From JAJTHJ01 sp046316025 (GTDB taxonomy: Bacteria; Pseudomonadota; Gammaproteobacteria; Burkholderiales; Burkholderiaceae_F): a DNA stretch of 64,000 nt. Shown piece after piece: positions 35,298 to 43,533 of this stretch. The notes below the pieces were generated by a model. It was not told the origin of the DNA. It ran no database searches and worked only from the letters and a program-made list of their open reading frames with translations. The stretch's first letter is position 1; the number at the start of each line of letters is the position of its first letter. Where the stretch lies: the NCBI GenBank assembly GCA_046316025.1, contig JBKCXU010000115.1, positions 38,553 to 102,552 of the forward strand, read 5' to 3'. The translations under genes were made by a program, and so were the position numbers.

Positions 35298-36064
35298 GAC
35301 TTGACCGCGGCCTGCGCCTCGACCGGCTGGTGGTCGAGCGCCAGCGTGTGCTGCACCGGCTCGGGCTTGCGCCGCGCGCGCCGCGCGTGGCCGACCGCCT
35401 GCGTCGCGGCCACCAGCGCCAATTGCGCCGCCGACTGCTCGGCAGCGCGCCGGCTGCGGCCGCTGCCACGCAGGCTGACGTCCAGCTTGGCGATTGCGCA
35501 CTCGACCTCGAACTCCTGGTTGTGCGCGGCACCGCGTGTTTCCACCACCGAGTACACCGGCAGCGGCAGGCCCTTGCCCTGCAGGTACTCCTGCAACAGG
35601 GTCTTGCTGTCCTTGCCCAGCGTCTTGGGGTCCATGGCCTTGAGCACGGGCTCGAACAACCGCGCGATCAGGTCGCGCGCGGCGTCGAAGCCGCCATCGA
35701 CGAACGCGGCGCCGAAGATGGCCTCCATCGTGTCGGCCAGGATCGACGGGCGGCGGAAGCCGCCGCTGCGCCGCTCGCCCTCGCCCAACCGCAAGTAGTG
35801 CTGCAAGTCGAGGCTTTCGGCGATCTCCGCCAGCGACGACTGCTTGACCAGGTTGGAGCGCAGACGAGACAGATCGCCTTCGTCCAGTCGCGCGTACTTC
35901 TGGTACAGCAGCAGGGCCACCGCGTTGTTGAGCACCGCGTCGCCGAGAAACTCCAACCGCTCGTTGTGCACGGCACCGTGGCTGCGATGGGTGACCGCCT
36001 GCTCCAGCAGGCCGATGTGGTTGAAGCGGTAGCCGAGCCGCTCTTCAAGCGCCGCGAGGTCCAT
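35294..36064 (-). CDS. rnc: Ribonuclease III
   Basis: Cuts double-stranded RNA, including rRNA precursors. 256 residues. The catalytic signature ERLEFLGDAVLN is at about 35-46, the second acidic cluster is in DTMEAIFGAAFVDGG, and the dsRNA-binding domain follows (DSKTLLQEYLQGKGLPLPVYSV to SRRAAEQSAAQLAL). The C-terminal tail after about residue 228 is variable. Confidence 0.96.
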   Translation of the reverse strand: MDLAALEERLGYRFNHIGLLEQAVTHRSHGAVHNERLEFLGDAVLNNAVALLLYQKYARLDEGDLSRLRSNLVKQSSLAEIAESLDLQHYLRLGEGERRSGGFRRPSILADTMEAIFGAAFVDGGFDAARDLIARLFEPVLKAMDPKTLGKDSKTLLQEYLQGKGLPLPVYSVVETRGAAHNQEFEVECAIAKLDVSLRGSGRSRRAAEQSAAQLALVAATQAVGHARRARRKPEPVQHTLALDHQPVEAQAAVKS

Positions 36065-36094
36065 GGGCGCTGCCTCGAAAGTGTGCGACCCGCT

Positions 36095-36520
36095 TCAACG
36101 GCCCCCCTTGGCCGGGCGGTCGCGCGTCGTGCCGGAAAAGTCGATCACCAGGCGGACGTTGTCCAGCACCTGGATCGTGTAGGGGTACGCGTAGGAGACG
36201 ACGATCTGGTCGCCTTCCTTGGTGATTTCGAGATCCTTGCTGCCGATGGAGGCGATGTCGTCGATCGTCGCGTGGCGGTCGAAGGCGGTGCGGATCTCCG
36301 TGACCGTTGCCCCTTCGCGAGTGATCTTCTGGATGGCCGACTCGATGGCCAGGTACTCGGTGATCGGCCGCACCAGCTTGAAGGCAAAGACGAGGAGGCC
36401 GGCGATCAAGATTCCGAAGAAAAGCAGCGCGATCACCGACAGCCCGCGCTGACGGCCTGGCGCAGATCGGTGCGACGGGCTGTTCTTCATGAAAATCAAA
36501 GACTTCGACATATCCGTCAC
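36095..36520 (-). CDS. DUF4845 small membrane protein
   Basis: A 141-residue protein with one membrane helix (about 26-48, LSVIALLFFGILIAGLLVFAFKL) and a short periplasmic domain (PITEYLAIESAIQKI onward). DUF4845 genes regularly stand between lepB and rnc in betaproteobacteria; function unknown, perhaps related to the signal peptidase next door. GTG 36520 overlaps the lepB stop; ATG 36511 is an alternative start. Confidence 0.83.
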   Translation of the reverse strand: MTDMSKSLIFMKNSPSHRSAPGRQRGLSVIALLFFGILIAGLLVFAFKLVRPITEYLAIESAIQKITREGATVTEIRTAFDRHATIDDIASIGSKDLEITKEGDQIVVSYAYPYTIQVLDNVRLVIDFSGTTRDRPAKGGR

Positions 36521-37425
36521 TTGAATGCCCCGATTCTAGAGAGGTCCGGTACCCAGCCCTTGAACGCCATCCAAACCAGAAATGCGCGCCCCACGATGTT
36601 CTCGTCAGGCACAAAGCCCCAGAAGCGGCTGTCCTGGCTGTTGTCGCGATTGTCGCCCATGACGAAGTAGTGGCCGGCCGGCACGGTACACCGCATCCAC
36701 GTGGCGCCGTACTCGCAGGCCTGCGGGTGCGTGTGCTCGGCAAGACGCAACGGCGGCATCGCGGTCAGTACGCCGTCGCTTTGGATGATCCGGTGCGCCA
36801 CGGTGTCCAGTTGCTCGCGGAACTGCTTGAAGGCGTGGATGCCGTCGGGTTCGACGTACCGATCCAACGGCGCCAGCGGCGCCGGTTTGCCGTTGAGCAG
36901 CAAGGTGCGGCCGTCGGTTTCGACCACATCGCCAGGAAGCCCGACCACGCGCTTGATGTAGTCCTGGCTGGGATCGGGCGGGTAGCGGAAAACGACCACG
37001 TCGCCGCGCCGCGGATCGCCCAGGGGTACGACCTTCTTGTTCAGCACCGGCAGGCGGACGCCATAGTTGTACTTGTTGACCAGGATGAGGTCGCCGACCT
37101 CCAGGGTCGGCAGCATCGAGCCGGACGGAATGCGGAACGGCTCGAACAGGAACGAGCGCAACACGAACACCAGCAAGATGACTGGAAAGAAGCTCGCCGT
37201 GTACTCCAGATACCAAGGCCGGGCGCTGAGCCGATGCTCCAACGCCGCCCGCTCCCTGAGTACCGCCGGCTCGCCGGCGGCGACGGTCCGCGCGTTGAGG
37301 TCGTCGAACCGCTTCAGCTCGGCCGCCGCGGCCGCGCGGCGGGCCTTGGCCCACCACAGCACATCGAGCACCCAGAGCACGCCGGTGACGACGGTCAGCA
37401 CGAACAAAATCAGGGCGAAATTCAT
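36517..37425 (-). CDS. lepB: Signal peptidase I
   Basis: Cleaves signal peptides at the periplasmic side of the inner membrane. 302 residues from ATG 37425. Two N-terminal membrane helices (2-26 and 76-94) with a basic cytoplasmic loop between them, then the catalytic Ser103 in IPSGSMLPTLEVGD and the general base Lys158 in DYIKRVVGLPGD; GDNRDNSQDSRFWG is the conserved box E. The start overlaps the lepA stop (ATGA), matching the lepA-lepB operon of many bacteria. Confidence 0.97.
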   Translation of the reverse strand: MNFALILFVLTVVTGVLWVLDVLWWAKARRAAAAAELKRFDDLNARTVAAGEPAVLRERAALEHRLSARPWYLEYTASFFPVILLVFVLRSFLFEPFRIPSGSMLPTLEVGDLILVNKYNYGVRLPVLNKKVVPLGDPRRGDVVVFRYPPDPSQDYIKRVVGLPGDVVETDGRTLLLNGKPAPLAPLDRYVEPDGIHAFKQFREQLDTVAHRIIQSDGVLTAMPPLRLAEHTHPQACEYGATWMRCTVPAGHYFVMGDNRDNSQDSRFWGFVPDENIVGRAFLVWMAFKGWVPDLSRIGAFK

Positions 37426-39215
37426 GCGTCGTCCACTCTCAAAATCGCCAGGAAGGCTTCCTGCGGGATTTCCACCGTGCCGACCTGCTTCATCCGCTTC
37501 TTGCCGGCCTTCTGCTTTTCCAGCAGCTTTTTCTTGCGTGTGATGTCGCCGCCGTAGCACTTGGCCAGCACGTTCTTGCGCAGCGCCTTGACGTTCTCGC
37601 GGGCGATGATGTTGGCACCGATCGCGGCCTGGATCGATACGTCGTACATCTGGCGCGGGATCAGCTTGCGCATCTTGGCCGCCAGTTCGCGCCCGCGGTG
37701 CTGGGCGTTGCCGCGGTGCACGATCACCGACAGCGCATCGACCTTGTCGCCGTTGATCAGCAGATCGAGCTTGACCACGTCGGCCGCGCGGTGCTCCTTG
37801 AACTCGTAGTCCATCGAGGCGTAGCCGCGCGAGACCGACTTCAGCTTGTCGAAGAAGTCGAGCACGATCTCCGCCAGCGGCAACTCGTAGGTCAGGTGCA
37901 CGTGCCGGCTGTGGTAGGTCAGATCGGTCTGCACCCCGCGCTTGCCCGTGCACAGGGTGATCACGGGGCCCACGTACTCCTGCGGCACGAAGACCGTCAC
38001 CTTGACCACCGGCTCGCGAATCTCCTCGATCCGCGCCGGCTCGGGCAGCTTGGCCGGGTTTTCCACCTGTACCACGCTACCGTCGCGCAGCAGCACTTCG
38101 TACACCACCGACGGCGCGGTGGTGATGAGGTCCATGTCGTACTCGCGCTCCAGCCGCTCCTGCACGATGTCCATGTGCAGCAGGCCGAGAAAACCGCAGC
38201 GGAAGCCAAAGCCCAGCGCCTGCGACACCTCCGGCTCGAAGTGCAGCGCGGCATCGTTCAGTTGCAGCTTGGTCAGCGCATCGCGCAGCGCCTCATACTG
38301 GTTGGACTCGACCGGATACAGCCCGGCAAAGACCTGGCTCTTGGCCTCCTTGAATCCCGGCAGCGGCGCCGGCGCCGGCTTGGCGGCGGAAGTCACCGTG
38401 TCGCCGACGTGCGCATCGCGCAGTTCCTTGATGCCGGCGATCACGAAACCGACCTCGCCGGCGGACAGGTGTTCGCGGCTGCGCGACTTGGGCGTAAACA
38501 CCCCCACCTGCTCCACCAGGTGGGTGGCGCCCGAGACCATCAGCAGAATCTTGTCCTTGGGCCGCAGCGTGCCGTTGACCACCCGCACGAGCATCACGAC
38601 GCCCACGTAGTTGTCGAACCAGGAGTCGATGATCAGCGCCTGCAAGGCGGCGGCCGGGTCGCCCTTGGGCGGCGGCACCCGCTCGATGATCCGCTCCAGA
38701 ATCTCGTCGACCCCCATGCCGGTCTTGGCGCTGGCCAGTACCGCGTCGTGCGCGTCGATGCCGATCACGTCTTCGATCTCGGCGCGCGCTTCGTCGGGAT
38801 TGGCTTGCGGCAGGTCCATCTTGTTGAGCACCGGCAGCACTTCCACACCGAGTTCGATCGCCGTGTAGCAGTTGGCGACCGTCTGCGCTTCGACACCCTG
38901 CGAGGCATCGACCACCAGCAGCGCGCCTTCGCAGGCCGACAGCGAGCGGCTGACTTCGTACGAGAAATCCACGTGGCCCGGCGTGTCGATCAGATTCAGG
39001 TTGTACTTGCGGCCGTCGCGCGCGGTGTATTCGAGCGCGGCGGTTTGCGCCTTGATGGTGATGCCGCGCTCGCGTTCGAGCGCCATCGAGTCCAGCACCT
39101 GCTCTTCCATCTCGCGATCGGACAGGCCGCCGCAGCGCTGGATCAGCCGGTCGGCCAGCGTGGACTTGCCGTGGTCGATGTGGGCGATGATGGAAAAGTT
39201 GCGGATGTGCTGCAT
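37422..39215 (-). CDS. lepA: Elongation factor 4 (LepA)
   Basis: Ribosome-associated translational GTPase that helps initiation and back-translocation. 597 residues. G1 AHIDHGKST at 10-18, G2 ERGITIK, G3 DTPGH, G4 NKMD, then EF-G-like domains II, III and V and the LepA-specific C-terminal domain (ANIIARENVKALRKNVLAKCYGGDITRKKKLLEKQK region). Length normal. Confidence 0.97.
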   Translation of the reverse strand: MQHIRNFSIIAHIDHGKSTLADRLIQRCGGLSDREMEEQVLDSMALERERGITIKAQTAALEYTARDGRKYNLNLIDTPGHVDFSYEVSRSLSACEGALLVVDASQGVEAQTVANCYTAIELGVEVLPVLNKMDLPQANPDEARAEIEDVIGIDAHDAVLASAKTGMGVDEILERIIERVPPPKGDPAAALQALIIDSWFDNYVGVVMLVRVVNGTLRPKDKILLMVSGATHLVEQVGVFTPKSRSREHLSAGEVGFVIAGIKELRDAHVGDTVTSAAKPAPAPLPGFKEAKSQVFAGLYPVESNQYEALRDALTKLQLNDAALHFEPEVSQALGFGFRCGFLGLLHMDIVQERLEREYDMDLITTAPSVVYEVLLRDGSVVQVENPAKLPEPARIEEIREPVVKVTVFVPQEYVGPVITLCTGKRGVQTDLTYHSRHVHLTYELPLAEIVLDFFDKLKSVSRGYASMDYEFKEHRAADVVKLDLLINGDKVDALSVIVHRGNAQHRGRELAAKMRKLIPRQMYDVSIQAAIGANIIARENVKALRKNVLAKCYGGDITRKKKLLEKQKAGKKRMKQVGTVEIPQEAFLAILRVDDA

Positions 39216-39233
39216 TGGCGTGCCGCCATAGAG

Positions 39234-39263
39234 AAAGGGGGCGGCCTGTGGGCCACCCCCTTT
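39234..39263 (-). terminator. Hairpin between mucD and lepA
   Basis: A strong stem (aaagggggcggcc/ggccaccccctt) with a 4-base loop, ending in three Ts on either strand. On the minus strand it stands after the mucD stop and 19 bases before the lepA start. It could terminate the sigma-E operon or be an mRNA processing/stability element. Confidence 0.55.
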
Positions 39264-39312
39264 GTCCTGCGCGAAGGCGGCGGAGTTTACCCCGCCGCCA
39301 CCGCCGACCGCC

Positions 39313-40773
39313 CTACTTCTCGGCCGGACGGACGATCACGAACGTGCTTTGATCGCCGCGCCGGATCAGCAGCGTGGCCGGCTTCTTCGGATCGAGCTTG
39401 CCGACAAAGTCGTTGAATTGCTTGGTGTTTTGCACTTCGACGTTGTTGACGGCGACGATCAGATCGCCTTGGCGCAGGCCGGCCGCGGCGGCCGCTCCCT
39501 CCACGGCATCGACCTGTACCGCGGCGCGCAGGCGAAGCTCCTTGAGCCGCTCGGCCGGTACGTCGGATACGGTCAGGCCCAGCGCATTCGGCCCGCCGTT
39601 TTGCGGCTTGGCCGGTGGCTCGCCGCGGCGGGTCGGCTGCCGGTCGGCCTGCGTCTCGGCGACCGTGACCTGCAAGTCGATCGTCTTGCCCTTGCGCCAG
39701 ACCTGCATGGTCGACTTGGTGCCGGGCTTGGTGGCGCCGACCACGCGCGGCAGTTCCACCGAGGTTTCGATCGGCTTGCCGTCGAAGCGCAGGATCACGT
39801 CGCCGGCCTCGACCCCCGCCTTCTCGGCCGGGCTGTCGCGCTCCACGCTCGAGACCAGCGCGCCCTGCGGCTTGGCGAGCCCAATGCCCTCGGCGACTTC
39901 CTTGGTCACCTGGCCGATGATCACCCCGATCCGCCCGCGCACCACGCGGCCCTGTGCGCGCAGTTGATCGCCGACGCGGATGGCCTCGTCGATGGGAATG
40001 GCAAACGAGATGCCGGCAAACGCCCCGGACGGGCTGAAAATCTGCGAGTTGATGCCGACCACCTCGCCACGCAAATTGAGCAGCGGTCCGCCCGAGTTGC
40101 CGGGGTTGACCGCGGCGTCGGTCTGGATGAAGGGCAGAAAATCGCCGGTCTCGCGGGCCTTGGCACTGACGATGCCCACCGTCACCGAGTTGGTAAAGCC
40201 GAACGGCGAGCCGATCGCCATCACCCACTCGCCGACGCGCAGCTTGTTGGGGTCGCCGATCTTGACCGTCGGCAAGCCACTTGCCTCGATCTTGACGATG
40301 GCGACATCCGTGCGCCGATCGGCGCCGATCAAGCGGCCCTTGAACTCGCGCTTGTCGGGCAGCGTCACGTTGATCTCGTCGGCGCCCTCGACCACGTGCG
40401 CGTTGGTCATGACGAAGCCATCGGCGCTGAGGATGAAGCCCGAACCCAGGCCGCGCGGCACTTCGCGCGGTGCCGGACTGCGCCGCGGCCCTTCCGGCTG
40501 ACCGGGCTGCCCCGGCTGCGGCGGAAAAAAGCGACGGAAGAACTCGAACAGCGGATCGTTTTCGTCGAGCTCGGGCGATGGCTGCATGCCACGCCCGTGC
40601 GCACCGATGCGCGCCGTGGTGCGAATGTTGACCACCGCGGGGCTGGACCGATCGGCCAGATCGGCAAAGTCGGGCAGCGTCACTTGGGGCGCAGGCGCCG
40701 GTTGCTGGGCAAACGCCAGCGGCGCCAGAGCCAAGAGCGCAACCGCGGCGATTCGGTGAACAGAACGATTCAT
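39313..40773 (-). CDS. mucD: Periplasmic Do-like serine protease (MucD/DegP)
   Basis: A 486-residue HtrA-family protease. Signal peptide 1-22 (RIAAVALLALAPLAFA). The trypsin-like triad is visible: His126 (VMTNAHVV), Asp156 (RRTDVAIVKI) and Ser227 (AAVNPGNSGGPL). Two PDZ domains follow (about 285-370 and 400-480). It degrades misfolded envelope proteins. It is the fourth gene of rpoE-rseA-rseB-mucD, the same order as algU-mucA-mucB-mucD, although separated from rseB by 45 bases. Confidence 0.95.
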   Translation of the reverse strand: MNRSVHRIAAVALLALAPLAFAQQPAPAPQVTLPDFADLADRSSPAVVNIRTTARIGAHGRGMQPSPELDENDPLFEFFRRFFPPQPGQPGQPEGPRRSPAPREVPRGLGSGFILSADGFVMTNAHVVEGADEINVTLPDKREFKGRLIGADRRTDVAIVKIEASGLPTVKIGDPNKLRVGEWVMAIGSPFGFTNSVTVGIVSAKARETGDFLPFIQTDAAVNPGNSGGPLLNLRGEVVGINSQIFSPSGAFAGISFAIPIDEAIRVGDQLRAQGRVVRGRIGVIIGQVTKEVAEGIGLAKPQGALVSSVERDSPAEKAGVEAGDVILRFDGKPIETSVELPRVVGATKPGTKSTMQVWRKGKTIDLQVTVAETQADRQPTRRGEPPAKPQNGGPNALGLTVSDVPAERLKELRLRAAVQVDAVEGAAAAAGLRQGDLIVAVNNVEVQNTKQFNDFVGKLDPKKPATLLIRRGDQSTFVIVRPAEK

Positions 40774-40818
40774 GGGTCGAAGACTCCAAACGAACTGAAA
40801 AACAAAACGGGCGAGAGA

Positions 40819-41823
40819 CTACCGCGCCGGCCGCGGCTGCACCGAACCGGCGACCGCTCGCACGGTCTGCGGCGGCACCTCGCCGACCACGGTGACCAGG
40901 CTGTCGCCGACGCGACGGGCGATGAAGCTGGTGGGGCCGTCCACCAGCACTGCGCCGCCGGGCAAGGTCCGATCGGCGAACGGCTCGACAAACACTGAGA
41001 AACTCGCCAACCCGTCGCTATAGACCACCTGCACGCGGGTCCGTTCGCCGTGAGGCGCCCGCCCGACGGCGTGCAGCATGCGAAAGCCCGGCGGCGGCGC
41101 CATCGTCCAGCCCACCTGCGCGGGGTCGAGCGGGCGCAGCTCGCTGCGTTCGACCGCCCAGCCGGTGGTCGGCCACGAGGGGCGCAGTGCGTTGCGGTCG
41201 AACTTGCCGCCGATCCGCACCTCGGAGAACGCGACCTGCTCCAGGACTTCCTGCTGCGCGCCGAGCACCTGCGCCTTTAGCAGCAGCTTGTTCGCCTGCT
41301 CGACCCACAGCCGGTAGCCGAACCGGTGCGCATCCTTGGGCTCGATGGTCAGCACGCGGCTGTCGTGCCCGGCCACGCGCTCGACGACGCCGACCTGCAC
41401 ACGGTAGACGGTTAGCACCTCGGCCGCCGGCCGCGTCGCCAGCGCCGGAAACGCATCCAGGCGCGCCCGCTGCACCACGCGCACGCGGCGCGCCTCGGGC
41501 AGCAGCTCCTGCACTTCGTTGCCGCGGCGGATGAGCTCGCGCGGGCTGCCGTCGAGCAGTTGTACGCGCTCGTGCGTTTGTTGGCCGTCGAACAGGTGGT
41601 GCAGGCGCGAAGAGCGCACCTCGCCGCCGCGCTGGTAGACGACGGTACCGCTGTAGCTCAGCCTCTCGGCCGCGGCCTGAATCTGTTCCAACCATTGCAG
41701 TTCGCTGCCCGGCCCTGCGCTGCCGCCCGCGCCCGTCTGCGCCAGCGCGGCGTCCGCGCAGGCGGCGCCGGCGGCGAGCAGCAGTGCACGCCGAAGCGGG
41801 TTGACCACGGGGTGGCGGGTCAC
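40819..41823 (-). CDS. rseB: Sigma-E regulatory protein RseB/MucB
   Basis: A 334-residue periplasmic protein that binds RseA and protects it from cleavage until it senses lipopolysaccharide or unfolded porins. A signal peptide (LRRALLLAAGAACADAALAQ) is followed by the MucB/RseB N-domain (ERLSYSGTVVYQRGGEVRSSRLHH, LFDGQQTHERVQLLDGSPRE) and the C-domain (ELRPLDPAQVGWTMAPPPGF, VVYSDGLASFSVFVEP). The start is taken as GTG 41823, 4 bases after the rseA stop; another GTG 15 bases downstream is possible. Confidence 0.92.
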   Translation of the reverse strand: MTRHPVVNPLRRALLLAAGAACADAALAQTGAGGSAGPGSELQWLEQIQAAAERLSYSGTVVYQRGGEVRSSRLHHLFDGQQTHERVQLLDGSPRELIRRGNEVQELLPEARRVRVVQRARLDAFPALATRPAAEVLTVYRVQVGVVERVAGHDSRVLTIEPKDAHRFGYRLWVEQANKLLLKAQVLGAQQEVLEQVAFSEVRIGGKFDRNALRPSWPTTGWAVERSELRPLDPAQVGWTMAPPPGFRMLHAVGRAPHGERTRVQVVYSDGLASFSVFVEPFADRTLPGGAVLVDGPTSFIARRVGDSLVTVVGEVPPQTVRAVAGSVQPRPAR

Positions 41824-41827
41824 GACG

Positions 41828-42415
41828 TCAACGGGCGTTGTCCGCCGGCGCCTCGACGGCGGTGCGCAAGATGGGGGCCGGCTGCGACAGCCCGCGCGCC
41901 CCGGCAAACTCGCGGTGCGCAGTCAGGTAGGTCTCCACTTCCGGCGAGCGCAGAACCGGCCCTGCCGCCGGCGGTGCCGCGGTCGGTGCCGCGGGCGCAG
42001 CGGTCGCGACTTCGGCGGCCGGGGATTTGGCGTCCTCCCGCAACAGCGGCAGCGCGACGACCGCCAGGAGCGCTGCCGCTGCCGCCACCGCCGTGGTCGG
42101 CAAGACGATCCGCGTCAGCCAACCCGGGCGCCGCGCCAGCGCCCGCGGCGCCAGCACCACCGGCTCGGCCGCCAGCGCCAGCAGCAGGCGTGCCTCGAAG
42201 CCCGGTCGGTGGTCGGCCGCCAACTCCGGTGCGCGCAGCGCATCGCCCACCACGTGCCAGTCGGCCCAGTCGGCGCGCGCCGCCTCGCTCGCCATGAGTG
42301 CGTCGATCGTGTGCTCGCCCGTGGTGGCATCGAGTTCGCCGTCGAGCAGGGCGGACAGGCGTTCGCGCGCCTCGGCGTCGGGCGCGGAGGGGCGGGAGGG
42401 CTCGGGAGCGGTCAT
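41828..42415 (-). CDS. rseA: Anti-sigma-E factor RseA/MucA-like
   Basis: A 195-residue inner-membrane protein from ATG 42415 (MTAPEPSRP). The cytoplasmic anti-sigma domain has RERLSALLDGELD and ARADWADWHVVGDALR, the RseA N-domain pattern; one membrane helix lies at about 112-130 (IVLPTTAVAAAAALLAVVAL); the rest is periplasmic, rich in Ala/Pro. An ATG 30 bases upstream overlaps rpoE. Regulated proteolysis of this protein would release RpoE. Confidence 0.9.
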   Translation of the reverse strand: MTAPEPSRPSAPDAEARERLSALLDGELDATTGEHTIDALMASEAARADWADWHVVGDALRAPELAADHRPGFEARLLLALAAEPVVLAPRALARRPGWLTRIVLPTTAVAAAAALLAVVALPLLREDAKSPAAEVATAAPAAPTAAPPAAGPVLRSPEVETYLTAHREFAGARGLSQPAPILRTAVEAPADNAR

Positions 42416-42422
42416 CGGCGAA

Positions 42423-43022
42423 TCACCAGCGTTTGTCGGTGCCATGGTCGAGCAAGGGTCGCAACTCCGCCGCCACCGCGTCGCGCGCGCGAAAGATACG
42501 CGAGCGCACAGTGCCGATCGGGGTGCCCATCGATTGGGCGATCTCTTCGTAACTCAAGCCTTCCATCTCGCGCAGCATCAGCGCGGTGCGCAGGTCGGCG
42601 GGCAGGCGGGCAATGGCCCGCTCGACCGCGTCGCCGACCTGGCGCGTGGCCAGCAGGGACTCGGGTGTGTCCAGATCGGAGGTCGCCGCCTCGCCGTCGC
42701 GCTCCTGCCCGTCCTCGTCCAGCGCGGGGGAGGCCAGCGGCAGCCGGCGTCCCTGCGCCACCAGGTGGTTCTTTGCCGTGTTGATCGCGATCCGGTACAG
42801 CCATGTGTAAAACGCGCTTTCGCCGCGAAAATTGGGCAACGCCCGATAGGCACGGATAAACGCCTCCTGCGCCACGTCCTCGATCTCCGCCGGGTCCCGG
42901 ATCAGCCGCGAGAGCAGGCGAAAAATCTTGCGCTGATACTTGCTCGCCAGCAGCCCAAACGCCCGCTGATCGCCACGCTGGACCCGCTCGACGAGCGCCC
43001 AGTCGATGTCGCGCTCGCTCAT
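42423..43022 (-). CDS. rpoE: RNA polymerase sigma factor RpoE (AlgU)
   Basis: ECF sigma factor of the envelope stress response. 199 residues. Region 2 reads ALVERVQRGDQRAFGLLASKYQRKIFRLLSRLI then EDVAQEAFIRAYRALPNF; region 4 reads LPADLRTALMLREMEGLSYEEIAQSMGTPIGTVRSRIFRARD. The sequence matches the RpoE/AlgU subgroup closely. A sigma-E-type promoter lies directly upstream. Confidence 0.97.
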   Translation of the reverse strand: MSERDIDWALVERVQRGDQRAFGLLASKYQRKIFRLLSRLIRDPAEIEDVAQEAFIRAYRALPNFRGESAFYTWLYRIAINTAKNHLVAQGRRLPLASPALDEDGQERDGEAATSDLDTPESLLATRQVGDAVERAIARLPADLRTALMLREMEGLSYEEIAQSMGTPIGTVRSRIFRARDAVAAELRPLLDHGTDKRW

Positions 43023-43047
43023 CGCGGGGCGATCCGGAACTCTGGAA

Positions 43048-43075
43048 TTAGGACTGTGTGCATCGCGAGAAGTTC
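43048..43075 (-). promoter_or_regulatory. Probable sigma-E autoregulatory promoter of rpoE
   Basis: On the minus strand GAACTT (43075-43070) is followed after 15 bases by GTCCTAA (43054-43048). The known sigma-E consensus is GGAACTT, about 15-16 bases, then TCTAA/TCTGA, so the -35 is perfect over six bases and the -10 deviates by one inserted base. Transcription would start near 43041, about 19 bases before the rpoE ATG. Confidence 0.65.
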
Positions 43076-43095
43076 GCAGCCATGACCCATCCCGG

Positions 43096-43533
43096 TCAAG
43101 GGGCGCGGTCGCCGCTGGCCCGGCTCCAGCGCAGCAAGGCGCTCAACCGGCGATAGTCGGCGGCGGGCAGCGCATCGGCCCAGACCACAACCCGGCCCTG
43201 CGCATCGGCCAGCACGACCAGCGAGCGGCTGGCAAAGCGCGGCGCCAAAGTCCGCTGCTCGGCCGACGGGTCGGCGCGCCAGCTCACTTCGCCGGCCGCG
43301 CTCAGGCGCAACTGGCCACCGACAGGTCGCCGCCGCGACTGGATGAACGCCACCAAAAACGCGGCGCCGGCCAGGTAGAACGCCGACAGGCGAAGCGCAT
43401 CGGGCGCCTGCCAGGCCGCCACCGTGGCGGCCGCCAGCACGACGACGCTGGCCAGCAGTGCAAACCGCAACACCCGCCTGCGCAGCGCCGAGGGTTGCAG
43501 CGCCGCCCAAGCGATCCAGTCCGGGTCAGACAC
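43096..43533 (-). CDS. Small two-helix membrane protein, YgfX-like
   Basis: A 145-residue protein encoded between fabF and rpoE. Two hydrophobic helices (about 20-42 and 46-64) are followed by SRRRPVGGQLRLSAAGEVSWR and a short soluble domain ending VVVWADALPAADYRRLSALLRWSR. This layout (two helices, a basic turn, GxIRLxxxGxxxW, then LWADSMxxxEWRxLRRxL) matches the YgfX/CptA family, in which E. coli YgfX pairs with SdhE. The match is by pattern only. It overlaps the fabF 3' end by 8 bases. Confidence 0.6.
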   Translation of the reverse strand: MSDPDWIAWAALQPSALRRRVLRFALLASVVVLAAATVAAWQAPDALRLSAFYLAGAAFLVAFIQSRRRPVGGQLRLSAAGEVSWRADPSAEQRTLAPRFASRSLVVLADAQGRVVVWADALPAADYRRLSALLRWSRASGDRAP

